This document shows positions 1 through 8,050 of a DNA stretch of 13,079 bases, piece by piece. The DNA is from Acidobacteriaceae bacterium (lineage in GTDB: Bacteria; Acidobacteriota; Terriglobia; Terriglobales; Acidobacteriaceae): positions 804 through 13,882 of the forward strand of contig PLHN01000145.1 in the NCBI GenBank assembly GCA_003139975.1, given 5' to 3'. The notes below the pieces were generated by a model that was not told the origin of the DNA, did no database searches, and worked only from the letters and a program-made list of their open reading frames with translations. Both the position numbers and the translations under genes were made by a program. Positions within the stretch are counted from its first letter, which is position 1, and each line of letters opens with the position of its first letter.

Positions 1-1
1 A

Positions 2-2647
2 GTTACTATCCCGGCAGGGAACATCGGAACTGTCGCCGGCATTCAATATGATTCGGCGGAGGGCTCGGCGTGCAATCTGACCACCAATGGCACCGCCATC
101 TCCGAATACCTATGCGAGCCCGTTGGCCTGTTCGTCGATAGCGCCGACGACGTTTTCGTCGCGGATTACTATAATTCCGCGGTTCGCGAGATCTTCTCTG
201 CCGGAAATATCTCCACCATAGCAGGTACGCTTCCCACCGTTGGCACTCCGTTTACTAACTGTTCCACCTACCTCACCAACGGCTGCGGCAACGGAGGGCT
301 GGCCACGAGCGCCTTGCTCAACAATCCAAGTGGCGTTCTGCTCGATGGTTCAGGCGACATTTTCATCGCCGATACAAATGATTTTGTGGTTCGCGAAGTG
401 ACGGCGTCCAATAGCGATATCCAGGCCTTCGCCGGCAATGGCTTCGCAGCTTATTCAGGCGACGGCAGTTTACCCGCGAACGCAGAGCTGAATGGTCCCG
501 GCGGCGTCTTTGTCGATAGCTCAGGCAACGTCTACATTGCCGACACGGACAGCTCCGTCATTCGCTTTATCAACAACGGCAGCTCACCCTACACGGTTCC
601 CGGTACGACTACTGTGATCCAACCCGGCGACATTGGAACCGTCGCTGGCAACGGCATCCCTGGCTATACCGGCGACACCGGACTTGCCACCAGCGCAGAA
701 CTCAATTTCCCTCAGGGGATCTTCGTCGATTCCGCTGGCGACATTTTCATCGCCGACTCTGCCAACAACGTAATTCGCAAAGTTGTGGCTTCGTCCGGAA
801 AGATCCAAACCGTCGTTGGCAATGGCACAGCAGGTTTTATCGACAACGTCGCGCCCCTCAGCGCTGAACTCGACGACCCCTATGCGGTCGCTGTCGACAT
901 CTCTGGAAACATTTTCATCGCTGACAATGCAAACGACGTAATCCGCGTCGTCAATACCGGCACTACAGCGCTCACCTTCGGTCCAATCTCAGTCCCAGCC
1001 AACACGATCCTGACCGTCGCCGGGACTCCCCAACTCGATTGCGGCGAGGACCAGACATCTTCATCATGTGGCGACGGCAATGTCGCCAACACTTTGAATA
1101 CCGTCTACCTGTCTTCTCCCGCCGGCGTCGCCGTCGATGCCCGCGACAACATCTTCATCGCCGACACCTCTGACAACGCCGTCCGCGAAGTCTCCGTCTC
1201 GACCGGCATCATTCAAACTGTGGCAGGCACTATCGGCGCAACCGGCGGCTTCTCCGGCGACGGCGGCTTGGCCACGAGTGCTCTTCTGGATAGCCCAGCT
1301 GGCGTGTTCCTCGACAGCTCGAATGACATCTTCATCGCCGATTCCGAAAACGCCGCGATTCGCGAGGTCGTAGCCGCCACCGGCTTCATTCAAACCATAG
1401 CCGGAATTCCCGCCAACGCAGGCGGATTCCCCACACCCGGCTTCTCCGGCGACGGCGGACCCGCAACCAGCGCGGAACTCGATGCGCCTTCCGGCGTGTT
1501 CGCCACTTCCGCCGGCAAGCTGTTTATTGCAGATACAGATAACTCGCGCATCCGCGAACTGGCTCCCGCTCCGTTCACTGTGACGGTGGCGCCGGCCACT
1601 GCCACGGTGGTGGTCAATGCCCTACAGCAATACGCGGCGACAGTGACCGGAAATTCCAACACAGGCGTGAACTGGTTCGTCAATGGAGTGGCCGGCGGCA
1701 ACTCGACCGTCGGGACAATCTCAACCACCGGTCTGTTTACGGCGCCGGCTGCAGTTCCTTCTCCAGCCACGGTCACAATAACCGCGGTTTCGCAAGTGGA
1801 TAACACCACGACAGGGACGGCCCAGGCAACCATCGCCAATCCCAGCGCCACGGTCACCGTTACTGTGAGTACCAACCCGCCCGTCACGCAGGTTTATACC
1901 TGTCCGACGCCACCGTGCTCCGTACAACCATTCATCGCGACGGTCACCGGTTCGACTAATACCGCGGTGACGTGGTATGTCGAAGGCGCGCAAGGTGGTG
2001 ACGCGACCTTTGGCACCATCGACACATCAGGCAATTACACCGGACCAACGACAACGACCGTCCCATCGCCGGCGACGATCACCATCGAGGCGGTTTCACA
2101 GGCCGACGCGACTGCCATCGGCACCGAGCAGGTGACAATCGTCGCGGCACCCTCTGCAGCGCAGCCCGCACCCCAAACGGTGTCCCCGGGCGGGACCGCG
2201 AACTATTCGCTTTCTTTGACGGGCGGAAGCCCTAGTCAGCCCATCACACTGTCGTGCTTGCAAAGTTCCTTGCCATCAGGAGCTACATGCACTTTCACGC
2301 CGCCGACGGTTACTCCGGGCGGCAGCGGGGTTCCGTTTGCGCTTGCGGTGACGGTGCCGTCTAGTTCAGCTTCTTTGCAAAGGCCAAGCGGATTCTGGCA
2401 TTCCGCACCGATGTACGTCGCTTTCTTTCCGCTAGCTGGGCTCTTGCTCCTCGGTGGCAAGCCGCGCAACTGGCAACGCCGGTGGAGTTGGGTCGTTTTG
2501 TTGTGCGTTTTGTTAGCCACCCTGGTCGCATGCGGCAGGAGCAAGAGTTCGTCGAATTCCACGACTTACAACATCAAGATTCAAGGAACGACAACAGCAC
2601 AGCCGAACCCGGTGACGATTACTACCGCGAGTTTGACTGTGCAGTAG
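2..2647 (+). CDS. NHL-repeat / Ig-like surface protein, 5' partial
   Basis: The reading frame is open from base 2, so the true start lies left of the window; the TTG at 314 is an internal codon. About 881 residues are visible. From about base 116 to 1560 there are eight copies of an NHL-type blade (pattern PxGVxxDSxGxIFIADxxNxxIREV), separated by linkers of the type TVAGNGxxGYSGDGGxATSAxL; these build beta-propellers used for protein or ligand binding. Two Ig-like domains follow (about 1576-1836 and 1849-2142; shared core VxWxVxGxxGGxxTxGTIxxxGxYT, with VPSPATxTIxAVSQ). The third C-terminal domain (about 2143-2647) is split by two hydrophobic stretches, APMYVAFFPLAGLLLLGG and WVVLLCVLLATLVACG, the second ending in a lipobox-like LVAC. 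This architecture is common in Acidobacteriota surface proteins of unknown role. It faces the cytochrome cluster and is not in its operon. The NHL/Ig assignment is firm; the function is unknown. Confidence 0.9.
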   Translation, partial: VTIPAGNIGTVAGIQYDSAEGSACNLTTNGTAISEYLCEPVGLFVDSADDVFVADYYNSAVREIFSAGNISTIAGTLPTVGTPFTNCSTYLTNGCGNGGLATSALLNNPSGVLLDGSGDIFIADTNDFVVREVTASNSDIQAFAGNGFAAYSGDGSLPANAELNGPGGVFVDSSGNVYIADTDSSVIRFINNGSSPYTVPGTTTVIQPGDIGTVAGNGIPGYTGDTGLATSAELNFPQGIFVDSAGDIFIADSANNVIRKVVASSGKIQTVVGNGTAGFIDNVAPLSAELDDPYAVAVDISGNIFIADNANDVIRVVNTGTTALTFGPISVPANTILTVAGTPQLDCGEDQTSSSCGDGNVANTLNTVYLSSPAGVAVDARDNIFIADTSDNAVREVSVSTGIIQTVAGTIGATGGFSGDGGLATSALLDSPAGVFLDSSNDIFIADSENAAIREVVAATGFIQTIAGIPANAGGFPTPGFSGDGGPATSAELDAPSGVFATSAGKLFIADTDNSRIRELAPAPFTVTVAPATATVVVNALQQYAATVTGNSNTGVNWFVNGVAGGNSTVGTISTTGLFTAPAAVPSPATVTITAVSQVDNTTTGTAQATIANPSATVTVTVSTNPPVTQVYTCPTPPCSVQPFIATVTGSTNTAVTWYVEGAQGGDATFGTIDTSGNYTGPTTTTVPSPATITIEAVSQADATAIGTEQVTIVAAPSAAQPAPQTVSPGGTANYSLSLTGGSPSQPITLSCLQSSLPSGATCTFTPPTVTPGGSGVPFALAVTVPSSSASLQRPSGFWHSAPMYVAFFPLAGLLLLGGKPRNWQRRWSWVVLLCVLLATLVACGRSKSSSNSTTYNIKIQGTTTAQPNPVTITTASLTVQ

Positions 2648-2676
2648 GATATCAGCGCATGAGAGAGATGTCAGAC

Positions 2677-2708
2677 GCATGCGGCACCGAATCACGGTGC
2701 CCGCATGC
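2677..2708. terminator. Strong hairpin between convergent genes, probable bidirectional terminator
   Basis: GCATGCGGCACCG (2677-2689) pairs with CGGTGCCCGCATGC (2695-2708) around the loop AATCA, with one bulged base, giving 13 base pairs. It lies 29 nt after the stop of the + strand NHL/Ig gene and 42 nt after the stop of the - strand membrane-protein gene. A clear T-run is missing on both sides (only a pyrimidine-rich stretch follows on the - strand), so Rho-independent action is likely but not certain. The rest of the 2648-2750 gap shows nothing else. Confidence 0.6.
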
Positions 2709-2750
2709 ACAACTCTAGGGTGAATGTTTGGCTGAGTCGTAACAGCAATA

Positions 2751-4886
2751 TCATCTACCCGACATACTTTGCCTGGCCCGCTGCCTGCCCGCTTCGATCT
2801 GCGACCGGAATTCCGCCCCCAGCGCGTACCCTTCTCCGCGAAACGGGCTTTCTCGCTCTGCATCCTGAAACGCAGCAAGCGCCAGGTCCGCATGTCCCAG
2901 CCTAAGTTCAACATCTCCAAGCATAAGATACAACCAATGGGGTCTGCTCGCTTGTCCTGCCGCACGTTTAAGAACCTCCGACTCCTCGGCGTAGCGACCG
3001 TCTTGTTCGTACATTCGGGCAAGCGCTACCGGCGCGTCTTCGGTCGAACCGAGTTTGACCGACATAAGCAGCTCCCGCTCCGAGTCTCTTGCGAATCCTA
3101 GATTGTTGAGAGCTATGCCCTTTGCATAATGCAGAAATGCGTTGTCCGCAAAGATTCCCTCTGCTTTCTCAAGCGGTTTGAGCGCTTCTTCACTGCGATC
3201 GAGGACGATAAGGATGGTTCCGACATTTAATAAATATCGAAACTGCTCGGGACGCGAGACGGTGGCCGGCGGATCCGCAAACTGCACGGTTCTGCAATCG
3301 ATTTCGAGGCGATGAACAGAATCGGTCGTTTCCGGGGCGACACGCAGAAACACAGCTCCAAACGCATCCAGGAAAACGGGTCGCCACTTCTGCGCATCGC
3401 AATAGCTGCCTAGGCTTCGCAACGCCGTTCCAGCCTCGAAATCCATGGACAAAAGCAGCGTGTTAATTCCCCTCGCGTCGGCTTCATTGCTCCACGCCGC
3501 TGAATCCAGTGATTGCTCCAAAAGGCTCAAATTCCGCAGTAGTAATGAACCTCCGAAGGGAACGGAACGGCCGTCAATATAATCCAGGTACCCGGGCGAT
3601 AGCTTCCAAATTACGAACCCTCCCGAGTTGAACTCATGAAAGAGATTCCGAGGAAGTTGTTCTTTTAGAACAAATGCAGCCGCCTGCTCAGGCTGCCAGA
3701 GAGACTCCCCGGCGCCAAAGATTGAGAATGAAAACGGAGTCCTGAGATAAAAACGATTCGTGATGAGGTCAAAACTCCTGATGCCGGCAAAGCAAGTGAT
3801 CACCGCAACCGAGACGATTGCAGCAACAGTACCGCTTCGTGCTGACATCGCGAGCCGCGTCGCAGTTCCGCTCTTACGACCTGAACTTAGGGTTTGCGAT
3901 AAAACCGTTCCCCCAAGCACAACCGTAACGGATGCGAAACTCGCCTCCATCCGTACGGCATGGATCACAACATAGATCGCACCAGCCAGAATCAAAGCTG
4001 GCACGAACCGTCGCTTCGCTAATGCGCACACTACGGCGATGGATGCCGCGAACATCAACCAAAGAACGGCGCCGTCCGGATCGCGCCATTCGAATGCTTT
4101 TGCGAGTGCGGCTGGCGTAAGTCGCAATCCTTGCCATTCCCAAATCCACATACTATGGGTTTTAACGATGCTGGCCTGCCGTTCTATAGCTGCATAAATG
4201 CGCCAGCCCCAAGGGTTGACGAATGTTGCTGCAAGCGTAGCTATCAGCCACGGCGTGGCCTTCTTCAGGCGAAGCAACGCATCGGCTCTCCGCGGGGACG
4301 CAATCGCATCCTCGAGTTCCATCAAGACGTATGCCGCGCACATTCCCAGTCCGGCGATGAATCCCAAGTGCAGATTCACCCATAAGCACATCAGGACCGG
4401 AAGTAGCCATATTGGCCCTTCTCCCGTTTGGTGGTAGTGCCACAAGAGGTTTACGTATGCTGCGAAGAGGACTGCCGTAAACATCTCAGCCCGAGGTGGG
4501 GTGCAGGCCGCAATGAGTGGCACGGATACGATAGCGAAAATCACACCCACTATGGAAAAACGACGCAACAGAAGTGCGACGGTGCTCACACATGCTGCGG
4601 CTCCCAGCCAGGACAATAAGCTGTACCCACCTATTACATAAGACAGATAGAGCAGAACTTGCGATAGAACTGGATATATCCACTCCGTGCCAGAGGCGGT
4701 ATAAGAGAAAACATCTGTATAGGGTATGTGTCCGTGTTGCACGATCCAGCGCCCAGTCGCCAGCTGCCACCCCAAATCGAAATCCCCCAGTGTGCGCAGG
4801 CCCGCCGCCAACGCGTATAGAAGCGCAAGAACGAGAAGTGCCAATCGTGTACGCCGAAGATCGAGGATTTGACCGAGTGGTGTCAT
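2751..4886 (-). CDS. Polytopic membrane protein with C-terminal TPR region (GT-C-like?)
   Basis: This is a 711-residue protein from the ATG at 4886. The N-terminal two thirds hold about ten hydrophobic segments, starting at residues 14-34. Just after the first comes GDFDLGWQLATG (34-45) and then IPYTDVFSYTASGTEWIYP (54-72). Acidic residues and aromatics in the first external loop are a trait of polytopic GT-C glycosyltransferase-like proteins, so a lipid-linked sugar transferase is possible but unproven. After a soluble domain, roughly the last 170 residues form TPR-like helix pairs (for example EEALKPLEKAEGIF, DLALAAFQDAERESP). An in-frame TTG at 4982 would add 32 residues, but they lie ahead of a natural membrane start and a weak TAATAT-like box sits inside them (4952-4957). 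The gene follows the dodecahaem cytochrome on the same strand with a 129-nt gap, so it may be in the same operon or have its own promoter. I recognise no specific function. Confidence 0.85.
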   Translation of the reverse strand: MTPLGQILDLRRTRLALLVLALLYALAAGLRTLGDFDLGWQLATGRWIVQHGHIPYTDVFSYTASGTEWIYPVLSQVLLYLSYVIGGYSLLSWLGAAACVSTVALLLRRFSIVGVIFAIVSVPLIAACTPPRAEMFTAVLFAAYVNLLWHYHQTGEGPIWLLPVLMCLWVNLHLGFIAGLGMCAAYVLMELEDAIASPRRADALLRLKKATPWLIATLAATFVNPWGWRIYAAIERQASIVKTHSMWIWEWQGLRLTPAALAKAFEWRDPDGAVLWLMFAASIAVVCALAKRRFVPALILAGAIYVVIHAVRMEASFASVTVVLGGTVLSQTLSSGRKSGTATRLAMSARSGTVAAIVSVAVITCFAGIRSFDLITNRFYLRTPFSFSIFGAGESLWQPEQAAAFVLKEQLPRNLFHEFNSGGFVIWKLSPGYLDYIDGRSVPFGGSLLLRNLSLLEQSLDSAAWSNEADARGINTLLLSMDFEAGTALRSLGSYCDAQKWRPVFLDAFGAVFLRVAPETTDSVHRLEIDCRTVQFADPPATVSRPEQFRYLLNVGTILIVLDRSEEALKPLEKAEGIFADNAFLHYAKGIALNNLGFARDSERELLMSVKLGSTEDAPVALARMYEQDGRYAEESEVLKRAAGQASRPHWLYLMLGDVELRLGHADLALAAFQDAERESPFRGEGYALGAEFRSQIEAGRQRARQSMSGR

Positions 4887-5015
4887 GTCTTCACGCGAGG
4901 CCGACGGCTTTATCAAGTCCAGGTTATCGAGTCTTTTTGGGCGTGGAAACAATATTACGCAAAGTGAAGGAGAGAGCGCCAAGCCGCCAGCTGTGAAGGG
5001 TCGTGTCTACAAGCC

Positions 5016-6935
5016 TCATTGCTTGGGGTTGAATCCGCCACGAACCATGGCAGGTACGACAGTGCCGTTCGGATTGTGTGCCGTTTCGTGGCAGACCAAT
5101 GCGCAACTTCCCGTGCTGCCATTGTAAGAAATCGGCATCCCGCCGTTCGGAGCGACTACATTAATATCGAAGTCGACGAGCCGGTCACCGGTGAGGGTTC
5201 CATTTCTGCCCGCTATTCCGTGCGCGGTGTGACAAGCAGAGCACGTGAAACCAGCATTGATGTGGATGGCGTGTTGAGACCAGCTCGTGTTTTGAATGAT
5301 ATTGCCAGCGAGATCATGGCATTTGCCACACATCGCGTAAGGCCCATTGACCGTGAGATCCGGTTTTGGAAATAAGTTGGTAATCCGTTGCCCAGGGCCC
5401 GGGGCCTGGCTGAATTCGTAACGCCGCTCCAAAAGGTGCAGCCATTTCGATCCGTGCGGACCGCTCGGACCCGTTCCCCCAGACTCTCGGTTGTCGTCGC
5501 TGTTGTGGCAATCGGTGCAAAAAATCTGGGTGCCCATCTGGCGCCCCTGACTAATCCCGTCCAATTTCGACATATAGGGCAGAAGGCTGGGTTGGGGGTA
5601 AGTCGAGGAACTAGTGTGCGTCACTGGGTGGCTTGAGGAGGCCGTAGCGGCAAACTCCGACATGACATTACCGGGATCCGCGGGGTTGGACACGTACCTC
5701 ACGGGGAGATACCCGGATTTCGATCTGGTCGGCTTGCCAGTGCTCGTCCCGTGACAACGAAGACAATTTTCGTACTGGTTCTGAGCCGGCACAACCGGTG
5801 TGATCCCGTCGCTGGCCGAAATTCCGTTGACTCCCGTCTGAGATACACGAATCAGAGGCGGAGGCGGGAACGTGGCGACTTGTTGCGCCCCATGCGGATT
5901 GTGGCAGTCGGCGCAGGTGGCATGCCGGTTGTTATTCAATAGAATTCCCTCTCCGGTATCGTGCGTATTGCTCCCTGAGGGAAACGGATGAGATGACACT
6001 TTTGAGAATTCTGCGTAGATGTTCGCCACAATCGGTGTGATATTGCTGTTGCCATTGTGGCAGGTTACGCAGTTCTGGGTGTAAGAGTCCAGGTTAGCCG
6101 GCGCAGGGGTCGCACCGCGCAACAGTCGCGCCGGACCATTCGCATTGTGCTCCACATGACAACTCGTGCATGCGTTCTGCCCGACGGTGAGATAAGGTCC
6201 GACATCGGCAGCCGGCAGAATCGCGTTTGAAATTGTGGCGTGTACACTGGTCGGCCACGATACCAGCGGGTTCGGCTCGTTGTTCACTGTGCGGGGAGCA
6301 GTTCCGTGGCACGACAGACACATCGCGCCTCCCGCACTGTTTCTCACCAGGAAGTTCAGGGAAATTGTGTCGCCATTCTGAATATGCGGATTGTGACAGC
6401 TCTCACATTCAACGTTCCCGTTGATCAGCGTCACCTTTTGCAGCGGGTCCTGTGTCTGCCCCTTCGATATCAAGCTTGCCACAAGATCAGCCTGATCCTT
6501 TAGCTTGTTGAAGCTGAATGGGTGCGAATTCTGCAGACTGGTCCCAAGAATGTCACCCGTACTCATCTTGCCCTGCATCGCAATCTTCCCGTAGGGCACG
6601 GTCTGGCCCGGAGCGATCGTTCCGTCATGGCAACTCAGGCACAGGCTGCTGGGCGCCCCGATTGGCGGCTGCTGCATCGTCTGCGTTGGGGTAGTGGTGC
6701 TGCGGTAAAGCGTATAAGTCTGCGAAGAATAAGTTTGCGCCCAAAGCGGTCCCTTGCCGATTCCCGAGTGCGGCGCATGGCAATACTGGCACGGGGGCAG
6801 AGCGCCCCCCGTCAGTGGCCCCGGCCCGCCGGGGCCCATATTATGCGATCCCAGCACATCGCCGCTGAATTGCCCTTGCAGGCTACCCGACGCGACGAGC
6901 AGAGCCGCACATACTAGCCACCACTTCATTCTCAC
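5016..6935 (-). CDS. Secreted dodecahaem c-type cytochrome (11 CXXCH + 1 CXXXCH)
   Basis: The protein has 639 residues, an N-terminal hydrophobic signal (MRMKWWLVCAALLVASG) and no later membrane span, so it is exported; the Ccm/Ccs machinery would attach haem. CXXCH sites start at C49, C99, C177, C206, C256, C289, C341, C391, C473, C536 and C565. A twelfth site, CALVCH (611-616), has three residues between the cysteines. Several sites carry a nearby extra His typical of bis-His multihaem cytochromes (CHAPH, CHNPH, CHVEH, CHTAH). The first 210 residues follow the same plan as the tetrahaem cytochrome encoded at 11138-12193 (DVLGxH, CxxCHAPHSG, GPLWxQT, CLxCHDG). The GTG start overlaps the NHL gene's TGA as GTGA; an ATG two codons on (6929) is an equally good start, and both ribosome sites are weak, which suggests translational coupling. 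The likely role is electron transfer across or at the outer membrane, inferred from its barrel and NHL neighbours. Confidence 0.93.
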   Translation of the reverse strand: MRMKWWLVCAALLVASGSLQGQFSGDVLGSHNMGPGGPGPLTGGALPPCQYCHAPHSGIGKGPLWAQTYSSQTYTLYRSTTTPTQTMQQPPIGAPSSLCLSCHDGTIAPGQTVPYGKIAMQGKMSTGDILGTSLQNSHPFSFNKLKDQADLVASLISKGQTQDPLQKVTLINGNVECESCHNPHIQNGDTISLNFLVRNSAGGAMCLSCHGTAPRTVNNEPNPLVSWPTSVHATISNAILPAADVGPYLTVGQNACTSCHVEHNANGPARLLRGATPAPANLDSYTQNCVTCHNGNSNITPIVANIYAEFSKVSSHPFPSGSNTHDTGEGILLNNNRHATCADCHNPHGAQQVATFPPPPLIRVSQTGVNGISASDGITPVVPAQNQYENCLRCHGTSTGKPTRSKSGYLPVRYVSNPADPGNVMSEFAATASSSHPVTHTSSSTYPQPSLLPYMSKLDGISQGRQMGTQIFCTDCHNSDDNRESGGTGPSGPHGSKWLHLLERRYEFSQAPGPGQRITNLFPKPDLTVNGPYAMCGKCHDLAGNIIQNTSWSQHAIHINAGFTCSACHTAHGIAGRNGTLTGDRLVDFDINVVAPNGGMPISYNGSTGSCALVCHETAHNPNGTVVPAMVRGGFNPKQ

Positions 6936-8050
6936 TGGCCCCCGCCCTGCTCCTTCTTCCCGTAATACTGAAACTCTTGCACCCGGCTGTTGTAGGAATC
7001 CGCTACGTAGACACTGTCGTTATGGTCGATAAACATCCCCGCCGGCAAGTTGAACGCTCCAGGCTGTTCCCCTCTCCACCCGAAGTAATAAAGCAACTGC
7101 CCAAGCTGATCGAACACTTGCACTCGACTCCACGCCCCATCCACCACATACAAGTGCCCTTCGCTATCGAACCCGATCCCCTTGGGCCGGAAGAAGCTCC
7201 CGTAATCCTCTCCGTCTCCGAGATTGCCCACCGCAAACTTGAAGTTTCCGCTGCGATCAAGCACCTGCACGCGGAAATTCATTGCGTCCACCACTGCCAG
7301 ATCCTGCCCATGCAGAACGATCTCCGTCGGGAAATTAAACTCCCCCTTCGCCGTCCCCGTCTTCCCGATCATCTGCATCACGCTTCCGTTCATATCCAAT
7401 ACGTAGATCTTGTTCCGCAGCGTGTCTGTGACATAAATCCGCTGCGCCGCCGAGTCCACCGCAATTCCCGTCGGCCGCTTGAAATACCCCTCTCCGCCCT
7501 TCAAATTCCCGATGATCCGCTTGAACTTTCCTCCCGCCTCGAAAACAAAAATCCTCCCTGTCTCCGAGTCCGTCACATAAAAGTTGTCTTCCGCATCCAC
7601 CGCCACGCACTGCGGTGACTTCATCGAGTTCTCATCCTTGTCGTTGCGCGCGATGAACTTATACTTATGATCGGCAAAGTCAAAAATGTGGATACCCATC
7701 GCCCCCGGGTCCGTCACAATTGCCCGCCCGCGCGAGTCCACCGCAATCCCATAGGGTCGGATCGTCTGGTGCCGTTCCGGTGGTCCCGCCACTACGTCGA
7801 GCACCTTCTTGAAAAATGATCGCTTCGGCGACACATCGCGGTCGGTCTCGAACGTCCGCACAAACGCCAGTTTCCGCCCGCCCTCTAGCAGCAGCTCGGG
7901 CCCCGGCGTTGTCGCCGCCTCATCCTTGTCAGCTTTAGCTTTCCCCGCCTGTGCCGGTGCGCCCACGATGACGATGGCCGCCACCACGATGCACAAACAG
8001 AGCCGGCGCCAATTTCCCACAGTGCATCGTCTTAGAACGCCTTGAACCAT
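6932..8050 (-). CDS. Exported six-bladed NHL-repeat beta-propeller protein
   Basis: The protein has 372 residues. A basic N-terminus and the core LCLCIVVAAIVIVGAPAQA form a signal peptide, probably cut after A35. Six NHL blades follow at about residues 97-125, 144-181, 191-229, 239-275, 287-324 and 334-364, each with the pattern RPxGIAVDSxGxxYVTDxxxxRIxVFxxxG, enough to close one propeller. Before them lies a short conserved-looking stretch (RSFFKKVLDVVAGPPE). NHL propellers bind proteins or other ligands and have no catalytic signature here. Exported NHL proteins are found beside multihaem cytochrome genes in metal-reducing bacteria, so a scaffold or assembly role at the outer membrane is a reasonable inference. 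The ATG at 8050 lies inside the barrel gene (19-nt overlap). A GTG at 8020 would remove the overlap and keep the signal peptide; neither start has a strong ribosome site. Confidence 0.92.
   Translation of the reverse strand: MVQGVLRRCTVGNWRRLCLCIVVAAIVIVGAPAQAGKAKADKDEAATTPGPELLLEGGRKLAFVRTFETDRDVSPKRSFFKKVLDVVAGPPERHQTIRPYGIAVDSRGRAIVTDPGAMGIHIFDFADHKYKFIARNDKDENSMKSPQCVAVDAEDNFYVTDSETGRIFVFEAGGKFKRIIGNLKGGEGYFKRPTGIAVDSAAQRIYVTDTLRNKIYVLDMNGSVMQMIGKTGTAKGEFNFPTEIVLHGQDLAVVDAMNFRVQVLDRSGNFKFAVGNLGDGEDYGSFFRPKGIGFDSEGHLYVVDGAWSRVQVFDQLGQLLYYFGWRGEQPGAFNLPAGMFIDHNDSVYVADSYNSRVQEFQYYGKKEQGGGQ

Noticed and set aside
314..2647. NHL/Ig gene starting at the TTG at 314
   Set aside because: The same frame is open to base 2 and upstream codons encode another NHL blade, so 314 is internal.
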